DNA from: Sphingobacterium sp. ML3W
Lineage (GTDB): Bacteria > Bacteroidota > Bacteroidia > Sphingobacteriales > Sphingobacteriaceae
DNA length: 64,000 nt
Assembly: GCF_000747525.1 (NCBI RefSeq)
Contig: NZ_CP009278.1
Coordinates: 62,001-126,000 of the forward strand
Reading direction: 5' to 3'
Part shown: positions 9,162 through 18,195 of the stretch, one piece after another
Layout: each line of letters begins with the position of its first letter
How positions within the stretch are numbered: the stretch's first letter is position 1
Program-made: the position numbers and the translations under genes
Notes under the pieces: generated by a model
Databases searched by the model: none
Seen by the model: only the letters and a program-made list of their open reading frames with translations
What the model was told of the DNA's origin: nothing

Positions 9162-9581
9162 TTTACAAAGTAAAGCTCTACCCGTAAGAGTATTACAATG
9201 AGATACCTAGACAAACTCTGCCTTTTAGTGCCAAACACTGCCACATTGCTAGAACCGTTTGTTTATCTCTTTTTATTTGTACCAACAAAAGGATGTAAGT
9301 GTGTAGATAGCTATAGAGGTAACAACATAGGCACTTAACTACCGAGGTGAGTAAATAAAGAAATAGCTATATCGGAAAGTATCTATTCAGATACCTGAAC
9401 AAGTAGTTCTGTACACACAAATGCAGGTACATAATTAAATAGGTCTGCTTAGACAAAGCTACTTATCTACATACCGATATAGGTTTGTATTCAAGTGCAT
9501 AGACAATCTAGTACCTAGCTATCTAACTACTGAAATAAGCACATAGGTGATTGAGTATATAACAATTAAAATAAATGAAAG
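9162..9581. other. Gene-free, repeat-like spacer between oriT candidate and traA
   Basis: No credible coding frame is present. From about 9,290 to 9,560 short words such as TAGG, TACC, TAGCTA and GATA recur at close intervals, with one clear palindrome GTATCT-ATTC-AGATAC (9,387-9,402). Lying immediately before a ParA gene, it could be a centromere-like or operator region bound by TraA/TraB, and it must also hold the traA promoter. Confidence 0.4.
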
Positions 9582-10349
9582 ATGAATGCAAAACACAAGA
9601 CAGTATTTATCGCCTTTTCTTCCCAAAAAGGCGGTGTTGGTAAAAGTACATTTACAACGCTTGTTGCAAGTACGATGCACTATCGTTTAGGCTACAATGT
9701 AGCTGTATTCGATGCAGATTTTCCACAGTACAGCCTCATGAAAATGAAAACAAGAGATTTGGCAATGGTAATGGAAAATGAGCTTTTGAAAAAGCTGGCA
9801 TACAAACAATTTACCACGATCAATAAAAAAGCCTATCCAATTATGCAACACAAAGCGGATAGCGTATTGGAAGCTGCTCACGAATTTTTAAACACGTCTT
9901 CCGTTCCTATTGATTTGGTATTTTTTGACTTGCCCGGAACAGTGAACACGCCTGGGATCCTAAAAGCCTTGGCAGGAATGCACCACATTTTTTCGCCCAT
10001 TACAGCAGACCGTTTAGTAATGGAAAGTACGCTCATCTTCACTCAGCTTTTGCAGGATGTGATTATGAAAAAAGGGGAAACATCCATAGAAACCATTAAC
10101 CTGTTTTGGAACCAAGTGGATGGAAGGGAAAGTACACCATTATATAGTGTCTATAACCAACTCATTGAACAATTAGGGTTAAGCCTGATGCAAAGTCAAA
10201 TCAAGAACAGCACTCGTTTTCGCAAAGAAAGCGAAGTGGACAGCAAAGCCATTTTCCGTTCTACCATAATGCCTCCAGATGAACGTTTGATGAAAGCTTG
10301 TCATTTGGATCTCTTTATGAACGAATTTCTAAAAATCATTCAATTATAG
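9582..10349 (+). CDS. traA: ParA-family ATPase TraA
   Basis: The 255-residue product has a deviant Walker A motif KGGVGKST (residues 16-23), an A' motif (VAVFDADFPQ) and Walker B (LVFFDLPG), as in ParA/MinD ATPases. It is the first gene of the CTnDOT-type transfer module. Its role in transfer is not settled; ParA-like partition or placement of the element is inferred from the family. Confidence 0.9.
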   Translation: MNAKHKTVFIAFSSQKGGVGKSTFTTLVASTMHYRLGYNVAVFDADFPQYSLMKMKTRDLAMVMENELLKKLAYKQFTTINKKAYPIMQHKADSVLEAAHEFLNTSSVPIDLVFFDLPGTVNTPGILKALAGMHHIFSPITADRLVMESTLIFTQLLQDVIMKKGETSIETINLFWNQVDGRESTPLYSVYNQLIEQLGLSLMQSQIKNSTRFRKESEVDSKAIFRSTIMPPDERLMKACHLDLFMNEFLKIIQL

Positions 10350-10353
10350 TCTT

Positions 10354-10779
10354 ATGGAAAAAGGAAATAAGAAAAAAATCACTCCTGATATTAACGAGGA
10401 TCTGATGATGAACCTTATGGTTGATGGCGTTAAGAAAGAAGGGTTACAGCTTCCGCAGGAACCAACGCCCGAAACTCTGGAAAAGGAAGAAGATCCCTTA
10501 CCTGAAAAACCTGTGGTTAGAGAAAAGAGCCGGACAAAGAGAACCACCGAAGCTGAATACGAAAGTACATTTTTCAAAAAGTCAGATACTAATGCCCGTG
10601 ATGGGAAAACGGTTTACATCAGACCGGAATTTCATGAAAAGCTAACACGTATTATTCAGGTGATTGGCCAAGATAAGATTAGTATTTATGCTTATCTGGA
10701 TAATTTGTTGGATTACCATTTTCAGGAATTTGGCGAACAGATTACCAAGAGTTATAATGACAAGTACAAACCCATTTAA
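10354..10779 (+). CDS. traB: DUF3408 protein TraB
   Basis: This 141-residue protein has a charged, Pro/Glu-rich N-terminus and a C-terminal DUF3408 domain (KTVYIRPEFHEKLTRI ... HFQEFGEQI). It sits 4 bp after traA. The C-terminal domain is closely similar to the whole of the next protein, so the two are paralogues. DUF3408 may be a small DNA-binding or partition partner of TraA; that is inference. Confidence 0.8.
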   Translation: MEKGNKKKITPDINEDLMMNLMVDGVKKEGLQLPQEPTPETLEKEEDPLPEKPVVREKSRTKRTTEAEYESTFFKKSDTNARDGKTVYIRPEFHEKLTRIIQVIGQDKISIYAYLDNLLDYHFQEFGEQITKSYNDKYKPI

Positions 10780-10792
10780 ATAATAAAAAGTT

Positions 10793-11065
10793 ATGAGTAA
10801 AAAACAAAAAAAACTGAAACAGGTAGAAGAAAAGAAACAGTATTCCTATATGTTTCTGGTCAATCGGTTTCCTTCAGGTCGAAACGGTAAGGTCGTTTAT
10901 ATACGTCCCGAATACCACGAAAGGTTAATCCGCATTGTGCAATTAACAAGAGAAGAAAAGACGACACTCTATTCTTATATCGACAACATCCTTGAACATC
11001 ATTTTAGGGAGTTTGGGGATGATATTACTGATTATTTCAACGAACGTTTTAAACCCATTTTATAA
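10793..11065 (+). CDS. traC: DUF3408 protein TraC
   Basis: The 90-residue DUF3408 protein has the block GKVVYIRPEYHERLIRIVQ and ends HHFREFGDDITDYFNERF, colinear with the C-terminal half of TraB. The N-terminus is strongly basic (KKQKKLKQVEEKKQ). It lies between traB and traD in one operon. Confidence 0.75.
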   Translation: MSKKQKKLKQVEEKKQYSYMFLVNRFPSGRNGKVVYIRPEYHERLIRIVQLTREEKTTLYSYIDNILEHHFREFGDDITDYFNERFKPIL

Positions 11066-11068
11066 GTT

Positions 11069-11701
11069 ATGGAAATAGTAATTGTGATTTGCCTGCTGAT
11101 AATCATTGTCCTGCTCGTTCAGGACAAGATTATCAGCAAAAAGAGAGAAAAAAAGCCGACAGAGAAAAAAAGTAATCTGAACCTGCCCGATATTATGGGA
11201 CAGCCCAGGCCTGTAAGAAGCCTTTTGGTGCCAAACACTGCCAACGAACGTCAAATACAGGAACCAGAGGTAAATCCCGATAATTTAGACATAGAATACG
11301 ACGAAAATGAAAACGTAGGTATTCAAATTCCGCAGGAAGAACTGGATGAAGTTTTCAGAAATATGCCTGATTTTGAAGATGAGGAAGAAGAATGGAACAG
11401 GTACGGAATATCCAGTGGCGATAACGGTTTTGCCCAAGGGGTTACCTTTGAAGAACTAAGCTCCGTGGGGATGCTGCTCCAAAAAGAAAAATTGGAACCA
11501 TCCCAAAAGGAAACAGCGATAGCTATTGTTCAGAAAATACAAGGAACCGAATTATTCAGCCTACTGGAAAATTCTATGGAAGGTGCTTCCCGAAAAATAG
11601 CCGAGCTATTAGACAGCACATTCTCATCTGAAACAGAAACCAGTTCTTCCACTTTGCGGAATAATGATTTGGAAGATTTTGATATTGGGGAGTTTGTGTA
11701 A
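11069..11701 (+). CDS. traD: Conjugal transfer protein TraD
   Basis: This 210-residue protein has a single N-terminal membrane anchor (IVIVICLLIIIVLLVQ) and a long acidic cytoplasmic part (EDEEEEWNRYG near residue 110). Position and pattern match TraD of this ICE family. The gap to traC is 3 bp. Confidence 0.7.
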   Translation: MEIVIVICLLIIIVLLVQDKIISKKREKKPTEKKSNLNLPDIMGQPRPVRSLLVPNTANERQIQEPEVNPDNLDIEYDENENVGIQIPQEELDEVFRNMPDFEDEEEEWNRYGISSGDNGFAQGVTFEELSSVGMLLQKEKLEPSQKETAIAIVQKIQGTELFSLLENSMEGASRKIAELLDSTFSSETETSSSTLRNNDLEDFDIGEFV

Positions 11702-11732
11702 GCTCCCCTTTGTCTTTTAAAATTAAAGAACT

Positions 11733-12263
11733 ATGGAAAATGAAATTTATCAAGAAGCCTTTGATTTGCGTGTAAACAAAGGTATGTTGCCAACCATAGA
11801 TATTGCAGGTCATACATTCTATGTGGATATTCGTATAGATATGCTCCGACCAAAAGATGATTTCCTTTCTAATGGTATTGTGTTTTCGGATATAGAAAAC
11901 TACTATGATGAAAATAAAAAAACCTATACCATTCCATACAATCCGAAGACACACCAATTTCAGGAACCTGACTATCGGAGTATAAAAGAACTTCCCAAAG
12001 ATATAATCGCTGTGAAATTTCCATCTGAAAAATTGCTTGACAGGATTGGCTGGAACAGAAAACACGGATTTGAACTTACACACGCATTGGCAAAGAATGG
12101 TTTAAAATTACAGTTTACTGCAAAGTATATTCCGTGGGAAAAAACCTTTCTTGTTGATTTGATTAAAAGCAACATTAAAATAGAAGAAAAGCTAAAAAAA
12201 GTTACCGAACAACAACAACCAAGCCAACCAAATAAAAGCAAGCTTAAAGGTCGAAAAATGTAA
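11733..12263 (+). CDS. Hypothetical ICE protein between traD and traE
   Basis: The 176-residue product is soluble, with an N-terminal beta-rich part (GHTFYVDIRIDMLRPKDDF) and a Gln/Lys-rich C-terminus. I recognise it only as something often seen at this place in Bacteroidota elements. It is the last gene before a strong terminator. Confidence 0.6.
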   Translation: MENEIYQEAFDLRVNKGMLPTIDIAGHTFYVDIRIDMLRPKDDFLSNGIVFSDIENYYDENKKTYTIPYNPKTHQFQEPDYRSIKELPKDIIAVKFPSEKLLDRIGWNRKHGFELTHALAKNGLKLQFTAKYIPWEKTFLVDLIKSNIKIEEKLKKVTEQQQPSQPNKSKLKGRKM

Positions 12264-12267
12264 ATCG

Positions 12268-12302
12268 AAACGCCAAACAGTAAAAAAGTTTGGCGTTTTT
12301 TT
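12268..12302 (+). terminator. Intrinsic terminator after the traA-traD block
   Basis: Arms AAACGCCAAAC and GTTTGGCGTTT with a 9-nt loop are followed by a T run. It separates the regulatory/partition genes from the secretion genes traE onwards. Confidence 0.8.
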
Positions 12303-12447
12303 ATGCTTAAATTTTAATTACAGCGCCATTCCCAGCCAAACAATTCCTTTGACTGCCACTTTGTTATAACGCCTTTCTTTCTGAAACACCTTTGTCACGA
12401 AGCCCGCAAGAAGCGGGAAGACAATAACAATTTAATGTGTTTCAATT

Positions 12448-12753
12448 ATGAAAAGACAAAGAAAAAAAGTTTTGCTGATGGCAATGATCTTGCTGTCAGG
12501 AATTGGTGCATTCGCACAAGGAAATGGTACTGCTGGCATCACCGAAGCGACCCAAATGGTAACCTCTTATTTCGATCCCGCAACCAAATTAATTTACGCT
12601 ATTGGAGCCGTAGTCGGACTCATTGGAGGTGTTAAGGTGTATAACAAATTTAGTTCGGGCGATCCCGATACAAGTAAAACTGCAGCGAGCTGGTTTGGTG
12701 CGTGTATCTTCCTAATCGTAGCTGCTACCATTCTACGTTCCTTCTTCCTGTAA
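12448..12753 (+). CDS. traE: TraE (DUF4134), small inner-membrane protein
   Basis: The 101-residue protein has a signal-like first helix (LLMAMILLSGIGAFAQG) and two further helices. The sequence TKLIYAIGAVVGLIGGVKVYNKF is characteristic of DUF4134, a VirB2-like pilin candidate. It opens the secretion operon. About 180 bp upstream is non-coding and should hold the promoter. Confidence 0.85.
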   Translation: MKRQRKKVLLMAMILLSGIGAFAQGNGTAGITEATQMVTSYFDPATKLIYAIGAVVGLIGGVKVYNKFSSGDPDTSKTAASWFGACIFLIVAATILRSFFL

Positions 12754-12764
12754 ACCTTTGTCTT

Positions 12765-13097
12765 ATGAATAGTTATAATATTAACAAAGGCATCGGAAGA
12801 ACGGTAGAATTTAAAGGATTGAAAGCACAATACCTGTTCATTTTTGCAGGTGGATTACTGGGCACATTCATTTTCGTGATGATATTGTATATGGCAGGCG
12901 TAAACTCTTACGTCTGCCTGCTACTCGGAGCAGGCGGGGCTTCGCTGATTGTATGGCAGACCTTTTCACTGAATAGAAAATACGGCGAACACGGACTAAT
13001 GAAAGTGGGCGCAAGAAAAAGACACCCCCGTTACATCATCTGTCGCAAGCCCATACACCGCTATTTAAAATTCACTCCTAAATCGAATGCCGTATGA
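12765..13097 (+). CDS. traF: TraF (DUF4133), VirB3-like membrane protein
   Basis: From ATG 12,765 the product is 110 residues. A longer frame from 12,702 would overlap traE by 52 bp and is unlikely. Two helices (about 23-45 and 49-67) precede a basic tail (GARKRHPRYIICRKP). VirB3 proteins have this two-helix plan and precede VirB4, as here. It overlaps traG by 4 bp. Confidence 0.85.
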   Translation: MNSYNINKGIGRTVEFKGLKAQYLFIFAGGLLGTFIFVMILYMAGVNSYVCLLLGAGGASLIVWQTFSLNRKYGEHGLMKVGARKRHPRYIICRKPIHRYLKFTPKSNAV

Positions 13098-15598
13098 GAA
13101 ATGTATCAAAGACGACCACATTGGAAAACAAATTTCCTTTACTGGCAGTAGAAAACAATTGCATTCTTTCCAAAGATGCAGATATTACCGCCTGTTTTGA
13201 AGTGCGTTTGCCCGAACTGTTCACGGTAGCTTCTGCGGAATATGAAGCCATCCATTCCGCTTGGCACAAAGCGATCAAGACGTTACCAGATTTTACGGTT
13301 GTTCATAAACAGGACTGGTATATCAAGGAAAATTATGCTCCAGATTTGGCAAAGGAAGACCAAAGTTTTTTGGCTAAATCCTACCAACGTCATTTCAACG
13401 AGCGACCCTTTCTGAACCATTACTGCTATCTATTCCTGACCAAAACGACCAAAGATCGGATGCGGATGCAAAGCAACTTTAGTTCGCTTTGCAAAGGTGC
13501 GCTTATCCCGAAAGAAATAAGGGACAAAGAAGCCATCCACCGATTTATGGAAGTCGTAACACAGTTTGAGCGTATCGTCAACGATAGCGGTTTTGTAAAC
13601 CTAAAACGCCTTACCGAAGATGATATCATTGGTACGGATGAAAAACAGGGATTGTTGGAACAATATCTTACGCTTTCGAGGGAAACCGGAACACCGATGC
13701 AGGATATCGCACTCGGAGCTGAAGAAGTCCGTATCGGAAACAAAAGGTTGAGCCTGCATACCTTGTCCGATACAGATGACTTGCCTACAGCAGTCTCGGC
13801 AGATACCCGTTTTGAAAAACTATCGACCGACCGAAGCGATTGCCGTTTGTCTTTCGCTGCACCTGTGGGATTATTGTTAAGCTGTAATCACATTTACAAT
13901 CAATATTTGTTTTTGGATAACAGCGAAGCTAATCTCCAAAAGTTTGAGAAGACTGCAAGGAATATGCACTCTTTGGCTCGGTACAGTCGTGCCAATCAAA
14001 TCAATAAAGAGTGGATCGAAAAATACCTGAACGAAGCACATTCGTTCGGACTTTCTTCTATCAGAGCTCATTTTAATATCATGGCGTGGTCGGAAGATCC
14101 AGCAGAACTCAAACAATTGAAAAACGATTGCGGTAGCGCCTTGGCATTGATGGAATGCAAACCCCGTCATAACACGACTGATGTCGCTACACTGTATTGG
14201 GCAGGAATGCCTGGTAATGCCGGTGATTTCCCGAGTGAAGAAAGCTTTTATACGTTTATAGAACCTGCTTTATGTTTGTTTACTGAGGAAACCAATTACC
14301 ACAATTCGCCCTCACCATTTGGGATCAAGATGGCGGATCGTTTGACTGGAAAACCCATCCATTTGGATATTTCGGATTTACCGATGAAACGTGGGATTAT
14401 CACCAATCGGAACAAATTTATTTTGGGTCCCTCGGGTTCGGGAAAATCCTTTTTTACCAACCACATGGTACGTCAATATTACGAGCAAGGCGCTCACGTT
14501 TTGCTTGTTGATACAGGTAATTCTTATCAAGGATTATGTGAACTCATTAAAGGAAAAACCAAAGGAGAAGACGGTGTGTATTTCACTTATACCGAAGACA
14601 ACCCAATTGCCTTTAATCCATTTTATACCGATGATGGCGTGTTCGACATCGAGAAAAGAGAAAGTATCAAAACTTTGGTATTGACCCTTTGGAAACGTGA
14701 CGATGAACCACCAACTCGTTCAGAAGAAGTGGCGTTGTCCAATGCCGTAAGTGGTTATATCGACCGTATTAAACAGTACAGTGAATTCCCTTCTTTCAAT
14801 GGTTTTTATGACTATGTAAAAGGAGATTACCGCAAGGTATTGGAAGAAAAACAAGTTCGTGAAAAAGACTTTGATATCGCCAATTTCCTCAACGTACTCG
14901 AACCTTATTACAAAGGTGGTGAATATGATTACCTACTGAATTCCGACAAACAACTGGATCTACTTTCTAAACGCTTCATTGTCTTTGAGATTGATGCGAT
15001 AAAAGACCACAAAATTCTATTTCCCATCGTGACCATCATTATTATGGAGGTCTTCATCAACAAGATGAGAAGACTAAAGGGTATTCGTAAACTCATCCTG
15101 ATTGAAGAAGCTTGGAAAGCCATTGCCAAAGAAGGAATGGCGGAATACATAAAGTACCTTTTTAAAACCGTTCGAAAGTTTTTCGGTGAAGCCATTGTGG
15201 TAACACAGGAAGTGGATGACATCATCCAATCGCCCATTGTGAAAGAAAGTATCATCAATAATTCCGATTGTAAAATCCTGCTTGACCAACGTAAGTACAT
15301 GAACAAGTTCGATGATATACAGGCAATGTTGGGGCTAACCGACAAAGAGAAAGCACAGGTACTTTCCATCAATATGAACAATGATCCTTCACGGCTTTAC
15401 AAAGAAGTTTGGATAGGCTTAGGTGGTACACACTCGGCAGTCTATGCTACCGAAGTTAGTATGGAGGAATATCTCGCATACACCACCGAAGAAACCGAAA
15501 AAATGGAAGTGATGCAATTAGCTTCCGAATTGGACGGCAATGTAGAACTCGCCATTAAGCATATCGCGATCGAGCGACGTGATAAATCAAATCAGTAA
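13094..15598 (+). CDS. traG: TraG, VirB4-type conjugation ATPase
   Basis: This 834-residue ATPase powers the type IV secretion channel. The Walker A motif GPSGSGKS is near residues 445-452 and Walker B (KLILIEEAW) near 665-673, followed by the VTQEVDDI motif. Length and layout match the CTnDOT TraG family. It overlaps traF, which implies coupled translation. Confidence 0.93.
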   Translation: MRNVSKTTTLENKFPLLAVENNCILSKDADITACFEVRLPELFTVASAEYEAIHSAWHKAIKTLPDFTVVHKQDWYIKENYAPDLAKEDQSFLAKSYQRHFNERPFLNHYCYLFLTKTTKDRMRMQSNFSSLCKGALIPKEIRDKEAIHRFMEVVTQFERIVNDSGFVNLKRLTEDDIIGTDEKQGLLEQYLTLSRETGTPMQDIALGAEEVRIGNKRLSLHTLSDTDDLPTAVSADTRFEKLSTDRSDCRLSFAAPVGLLLSCNHIYNQYLFLDNSEANLQKFEKTARNMHSLARYSRANQINKEWIEKYLNEAHSFGLSSIRAHFNIMAWSEDPAELKQLKNDCGSALALMECKPRHNTTDVATLYWAGMPGNAGDFPSEESFYTFIEPALCLFTEETNYHNSPSPFGIKMADRLTGKPIHLDISDLPMKRGIITNRNKFILGPSGSGKSFFTNHMVRQYYEQGAHVLLVDTGNSYQGLCELIKGKTKGEDGVYFTYTEDNPIAFNPFYTDDGVFDIEKRESIKTLVLTLWKRDDEPPTRSEEVALSNAVSGYIDRIKQYSEFPSFNGFYDYVKGDYRKVLEEKQVREKDFDIANFLNVLEPYYKGGEYDYLLNSDKQLDLLSKRFIVFEIDAIKDHKILFPIVTIIIMEVFINKMRRLKGIRKLILIEEAWKAIAKEGMAEYIKYLFKTVRKFFGEAIVVTQEVDDIIQSPIVKESIINNSDCKILLDQRKYMNKFDDIQAMLGLTDKEKAQVLSINMNNDPSRLYKEVWIGLGGTHSAVYATEVSMEEYLAYTTEETEKMEVMQLASELDGNVELAIKHIAIERRDKSNQ

Positions 15599-15618
15599 CA
15601 ATTTCAAATTTTAAAACA

Positions 15619-16251
15619 ATGAAAAAAATCATGTATCTGGTGTGTACGGCACTTATGCTTGCCGTAGCACCATCAGCGAAAGCGCAATTTGTAGTCACCG
15701 ATCCAGCAAATCTGGCATCGGGTATTCTTAACAGTGCCAATGAAATCATACAGACTTCATCCACCGTATCCAATGTCGTTAAAAACTTCAAAGAAGTGGA
15801 AAAGATGTACAATCAGGGTAAAGAATATTACGACAAACTACAGGCGGTAAACAATCTGGTAAAAGATGCTCGTAAGGTACAACAGACCGTACTCCTAGTG
15901 GGCAACGTGTCCGAAATGTACGTTCAGAATTTCGGTAAAATGATGAACGACCCGAACTTTTCTCCGCAGGAGTTGGCAGCTATCGCCAACGGCTATTCCG
16001 CATTGCTGAATGAAAGTACCGAGCTATTGAAAGAGCTCAAACAAATCGTATCGTCATCAAGCCTGTCGCTAAATGACAAAGAGCGTATGGATATTATTGA
16101 TAAAGTGTATAAAGAAGTAAAAGAATATCACAGTCTGGTACGCTACTACACCAATAAAAATATCTCCGTAAGTTTTTTAAGAGCGAAAAAACAGAACAAT
16201 ACCAAAAGAGTATTGGAGCTGTACGGAACTTCAAATCAAAAATACTGGTAG
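15619..16251 (+). CDS. traI: TraI (DUF4141), VirB5-like secreted protein
   Basis: The 210-residue product has a signal peptide (IMYLVCTALMLAVAPSAKAQ) and a long helical mature region, as expected for the periplasmic VirB5-like part of the channel. traG ends 20 bp before it and traJ starts 2 bp after it. Confidence 0.85.
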   Translation: MKKIMYLVCTALMLAVAPSAKAQFVVTDPANLASGILNSANEIIQTSSTVSNVVKNFKEVEKMYNQGKEYYDKLQAVNNLVKDARKVQQTVLLVGNVSEMYVQNFGKMMNDPNFSPQELAAIANGYSALLNESTELLKELKQIVSSSSLSLNDKERMDIIDKVYKEVKEYHSLVRYYTNKNISVSFLRAKKQNNTKRVLELYGTSNQKYW

Positions 16252-16253
16252 TT

Positions 16254-17249
16254 ATGGAATTCAATAATCTTCACGAAGTCCTACGTTCCTTGTATGATGA
16301 GATGATGCCATTATCCGCCGATATGGCGGCAGTAGCCAAAGGCGTAGCCGGCTTGGGAGCTTTGTTCTATGTTGCCATAAAAGTATGGCAGGCACTTAGC
16401 CGAGCAGAACCAATCGACATGTATCCGTTGTTACGCCCGTTTGCTTTGGGACTTTGCATTATGTTTTTTCCAACGATGGTTCTGGGAACCATTAATGCCG
16501 TGCTAAGCCCGGTCGTTACGGGAACCCATGCCATTCTTGAAAATCAGGTGCTTGACCTTAATGATTTACAGACTAAAAAAGACCTATTGGAACGGGAAGC
16601 GATGTTGCGAAATCCAGAAACCGCTTACCTCGTAAGCGATGAGGAGTTCGATAAAAAACTCGAAGAATTGGGTTGGTCGCCTTCCGATTTGGCTACGATG
16701 TCGGGAATGTACATCGAACGTGGTATGCACAGTATGGAACAAAGCGTAAAGGATTGGTTTCGTAACCTGCTCGAAGTGCTGTTTCAGGCGGCAGCATTGG
16801 TCATTGACACCATACGGACGTTTTTTCTGATCGTCCTGTCCATTCTCGGACCCATAGCATTTGCTATTTCCGTGTGGGATGGTTTTCAAAGTACGCTCAC
16901 CCAGTGGCTCACCCGATATGTGAGTGTTTATCTCTGGCTTCCAGTAGCTGACTTGTTCAGCTCCATGCTTGCCAAAATACAATCACTTATTATCGAAAAA
17001 GATATCGCAATGCTTGCCGACCCGACGTACATACCTGACACGAGCAATACGGTATATATCATCTTTATGATCATTGGTATCGTAGGATACTTTACCATTC
17101 CAACGGTAACAGGTTGGGTTATCCAAGCTGGAGGCGCAGGAAACTATACCCGTAATGTAAACCAAGCGACGATGAAAGCCGGAAATATTGCTGGAGCTGG
17201 AGTGGGTTCAGCAACAGGAAATATCGGTGGTAAGTTAATGGGCAAATAA
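16254..17249 (+). CDS. traJ: TraJ, VirB6-like polytopic membrane protein
   Basis: This 331-residue protein has several hydrophobic helices, clustered at about 60-90, 170-225 and 262-295, and a Gly-rich tail (AGVGSATGNIGGKLMGK). It is the inner-membrane channel component of the ICE secretion system by position and pattern. Confidence 0.85.
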   Translation: MEFNNLHEVLRSLYDEMMPLSADMAAVAKGVAGLGALFYVAIKVWQALSRAEPIDMYPLLRPFALGLCIMFFPTMVLGTINAVLSPVVTGTHAILENQVLDLNDLQTKKDLLEREAMLRNPETAYLVSDEEFDKKLEELGWSPSDLATMSGMYIERGMHSMEQSVKDWFRNLLEVLFQAAALVIDTIRTFFLIVLSILGPIAFAISVWDGFQSTLTQWLTRYVSVYLWLPVADLFSSMLAKIQSLIIEKDIAMLADPTYIPDTSNTVYIIFMIIGIVGYFTIPTVTGWVIQAGGAGNYTRNVNQATMKAGNIAGAGVGSATGNIGGKLMGK

Positions 17250-17272
17250 AAACAATTTAATCATTCAAGAAA

Positions 17273-17896
17273 ATGGAATTTAAAACCTTAAGAAATATTG
17301 AAAACAGTTTTCGCCAAATCAGGCTGTACGCCATTGTATTTGCCGTACTCTGCATAAGTATTGTAGGATATGCCGTGTGGCAATCCTACCGCTTTGCGGA
17401 GCTGCAACGTCAAAAAGTATATGTCTTAGACAATGGCAAATCATTGATGTTGGCTTTAGCACAAGATGCAAGTATCAACCGCCCTGTGGAAGCAAGGGAA
17501 CACGTCAAACGATTTCACGAATTGTTTTACACTTTGGCGCCTGATAAGAATGCCATCGAAAGTAACATGAGCCGAGCTTTTAATCTTGCCGACAAAAGTG
17601 CCTTTGATTATTACAAAGACTTGTCGGAGAAAGGTTATTACAGCCGTATTATATCGGGAAATGTGCAACAGAGTATTGAAGTGGATAGTGTGGTGTGCAA
17701 TTTTGATACCTATCCGTACTCGGTGCGTACCTATGCCAAACAATTCATTATCCGTTCGAGCAATGTAACTAAACGCAATCTGATTACTTCCTGCTATCTG
17801 GTCAATTCTGTCCGTTCGGACAACAATCCACAAGGCTTTAATATCGAAAAATTTGCGGTGGTAGAAAACAAAGATATAGAAGTCATTGAACGCTAA
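17273..17896 (+). CDS. traK: TraK, VirB8-like assembly protein
   Basis: The 207-residue product has one N-terminal helix (IVFAVLCISIVGYAVW) and a periplasmic NTF2-like region, the VirB8 plan. It is highly typical of TraK in Bacteroidota elements and lies in the expected slot. Confidence 0.88.
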   Translation: MEFKTLRNIENSFRQIRLYAIVFAVLCISIVGYAVWQSYRFAELQRQKVYVLDNGKSLMLALAQDASINRPVEAREHVKRFHELFYTLAPDKNAIESNMSRAFNLADKSAFDYYKDLSEKGYYSRIISGNVQQSIEVDSVVCNFDTYPYSVRTYAKQFIIRSSNVTKRNLITSCYLVNSVRSDNNPQGFNIEKFAVVENKDIEVIER

Positions 17897-17907
17897 AAAT
17901 AAGAGAT

Positions 17908-18195
17908 ATGAAAAAAATCAGGAAAAATATGGGCCGGTATTTTGACAAGCTGGACGACCGTTGGCGGGCATTACCGCTACGAAAACAGCACCTATACATC
18001 TTATATTTCTTTGTGGGGTATTTATTGCTTACCGCAGGTGTCATTTTCAAAGTCTGGTACGATACGGCAAAGTCCGGTAACGATATGGTCATTGAGCATA
18101 TTGAAAATCCTATCCTTAAAAAAAATGAAAGCCCTGCAAAATGGCAGGACACGATATCAACAATTCTAAAAAATAAGTTTTATGAAAGAAAATGA
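17908..18195 (+). CDS. traL: TraL (DUF3989), small membrane protein
   Basis: The 95-residue protein has a basic N-terminus and one helix (LYILYFFVGYLLLTAGVIF), matching the DUF3989 family. Its last 14 bases overlap traM, again showing tight coupling. Confidence 0.8.
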   Translation: MKKIRKNMGRYFDKLDDRWRALPLRKQHLYILYFFVGYLLLTAGVIFKVWYDTAKSGNDMVIEHIENPILKKNESPAKWQDTISTILKNKFYERK

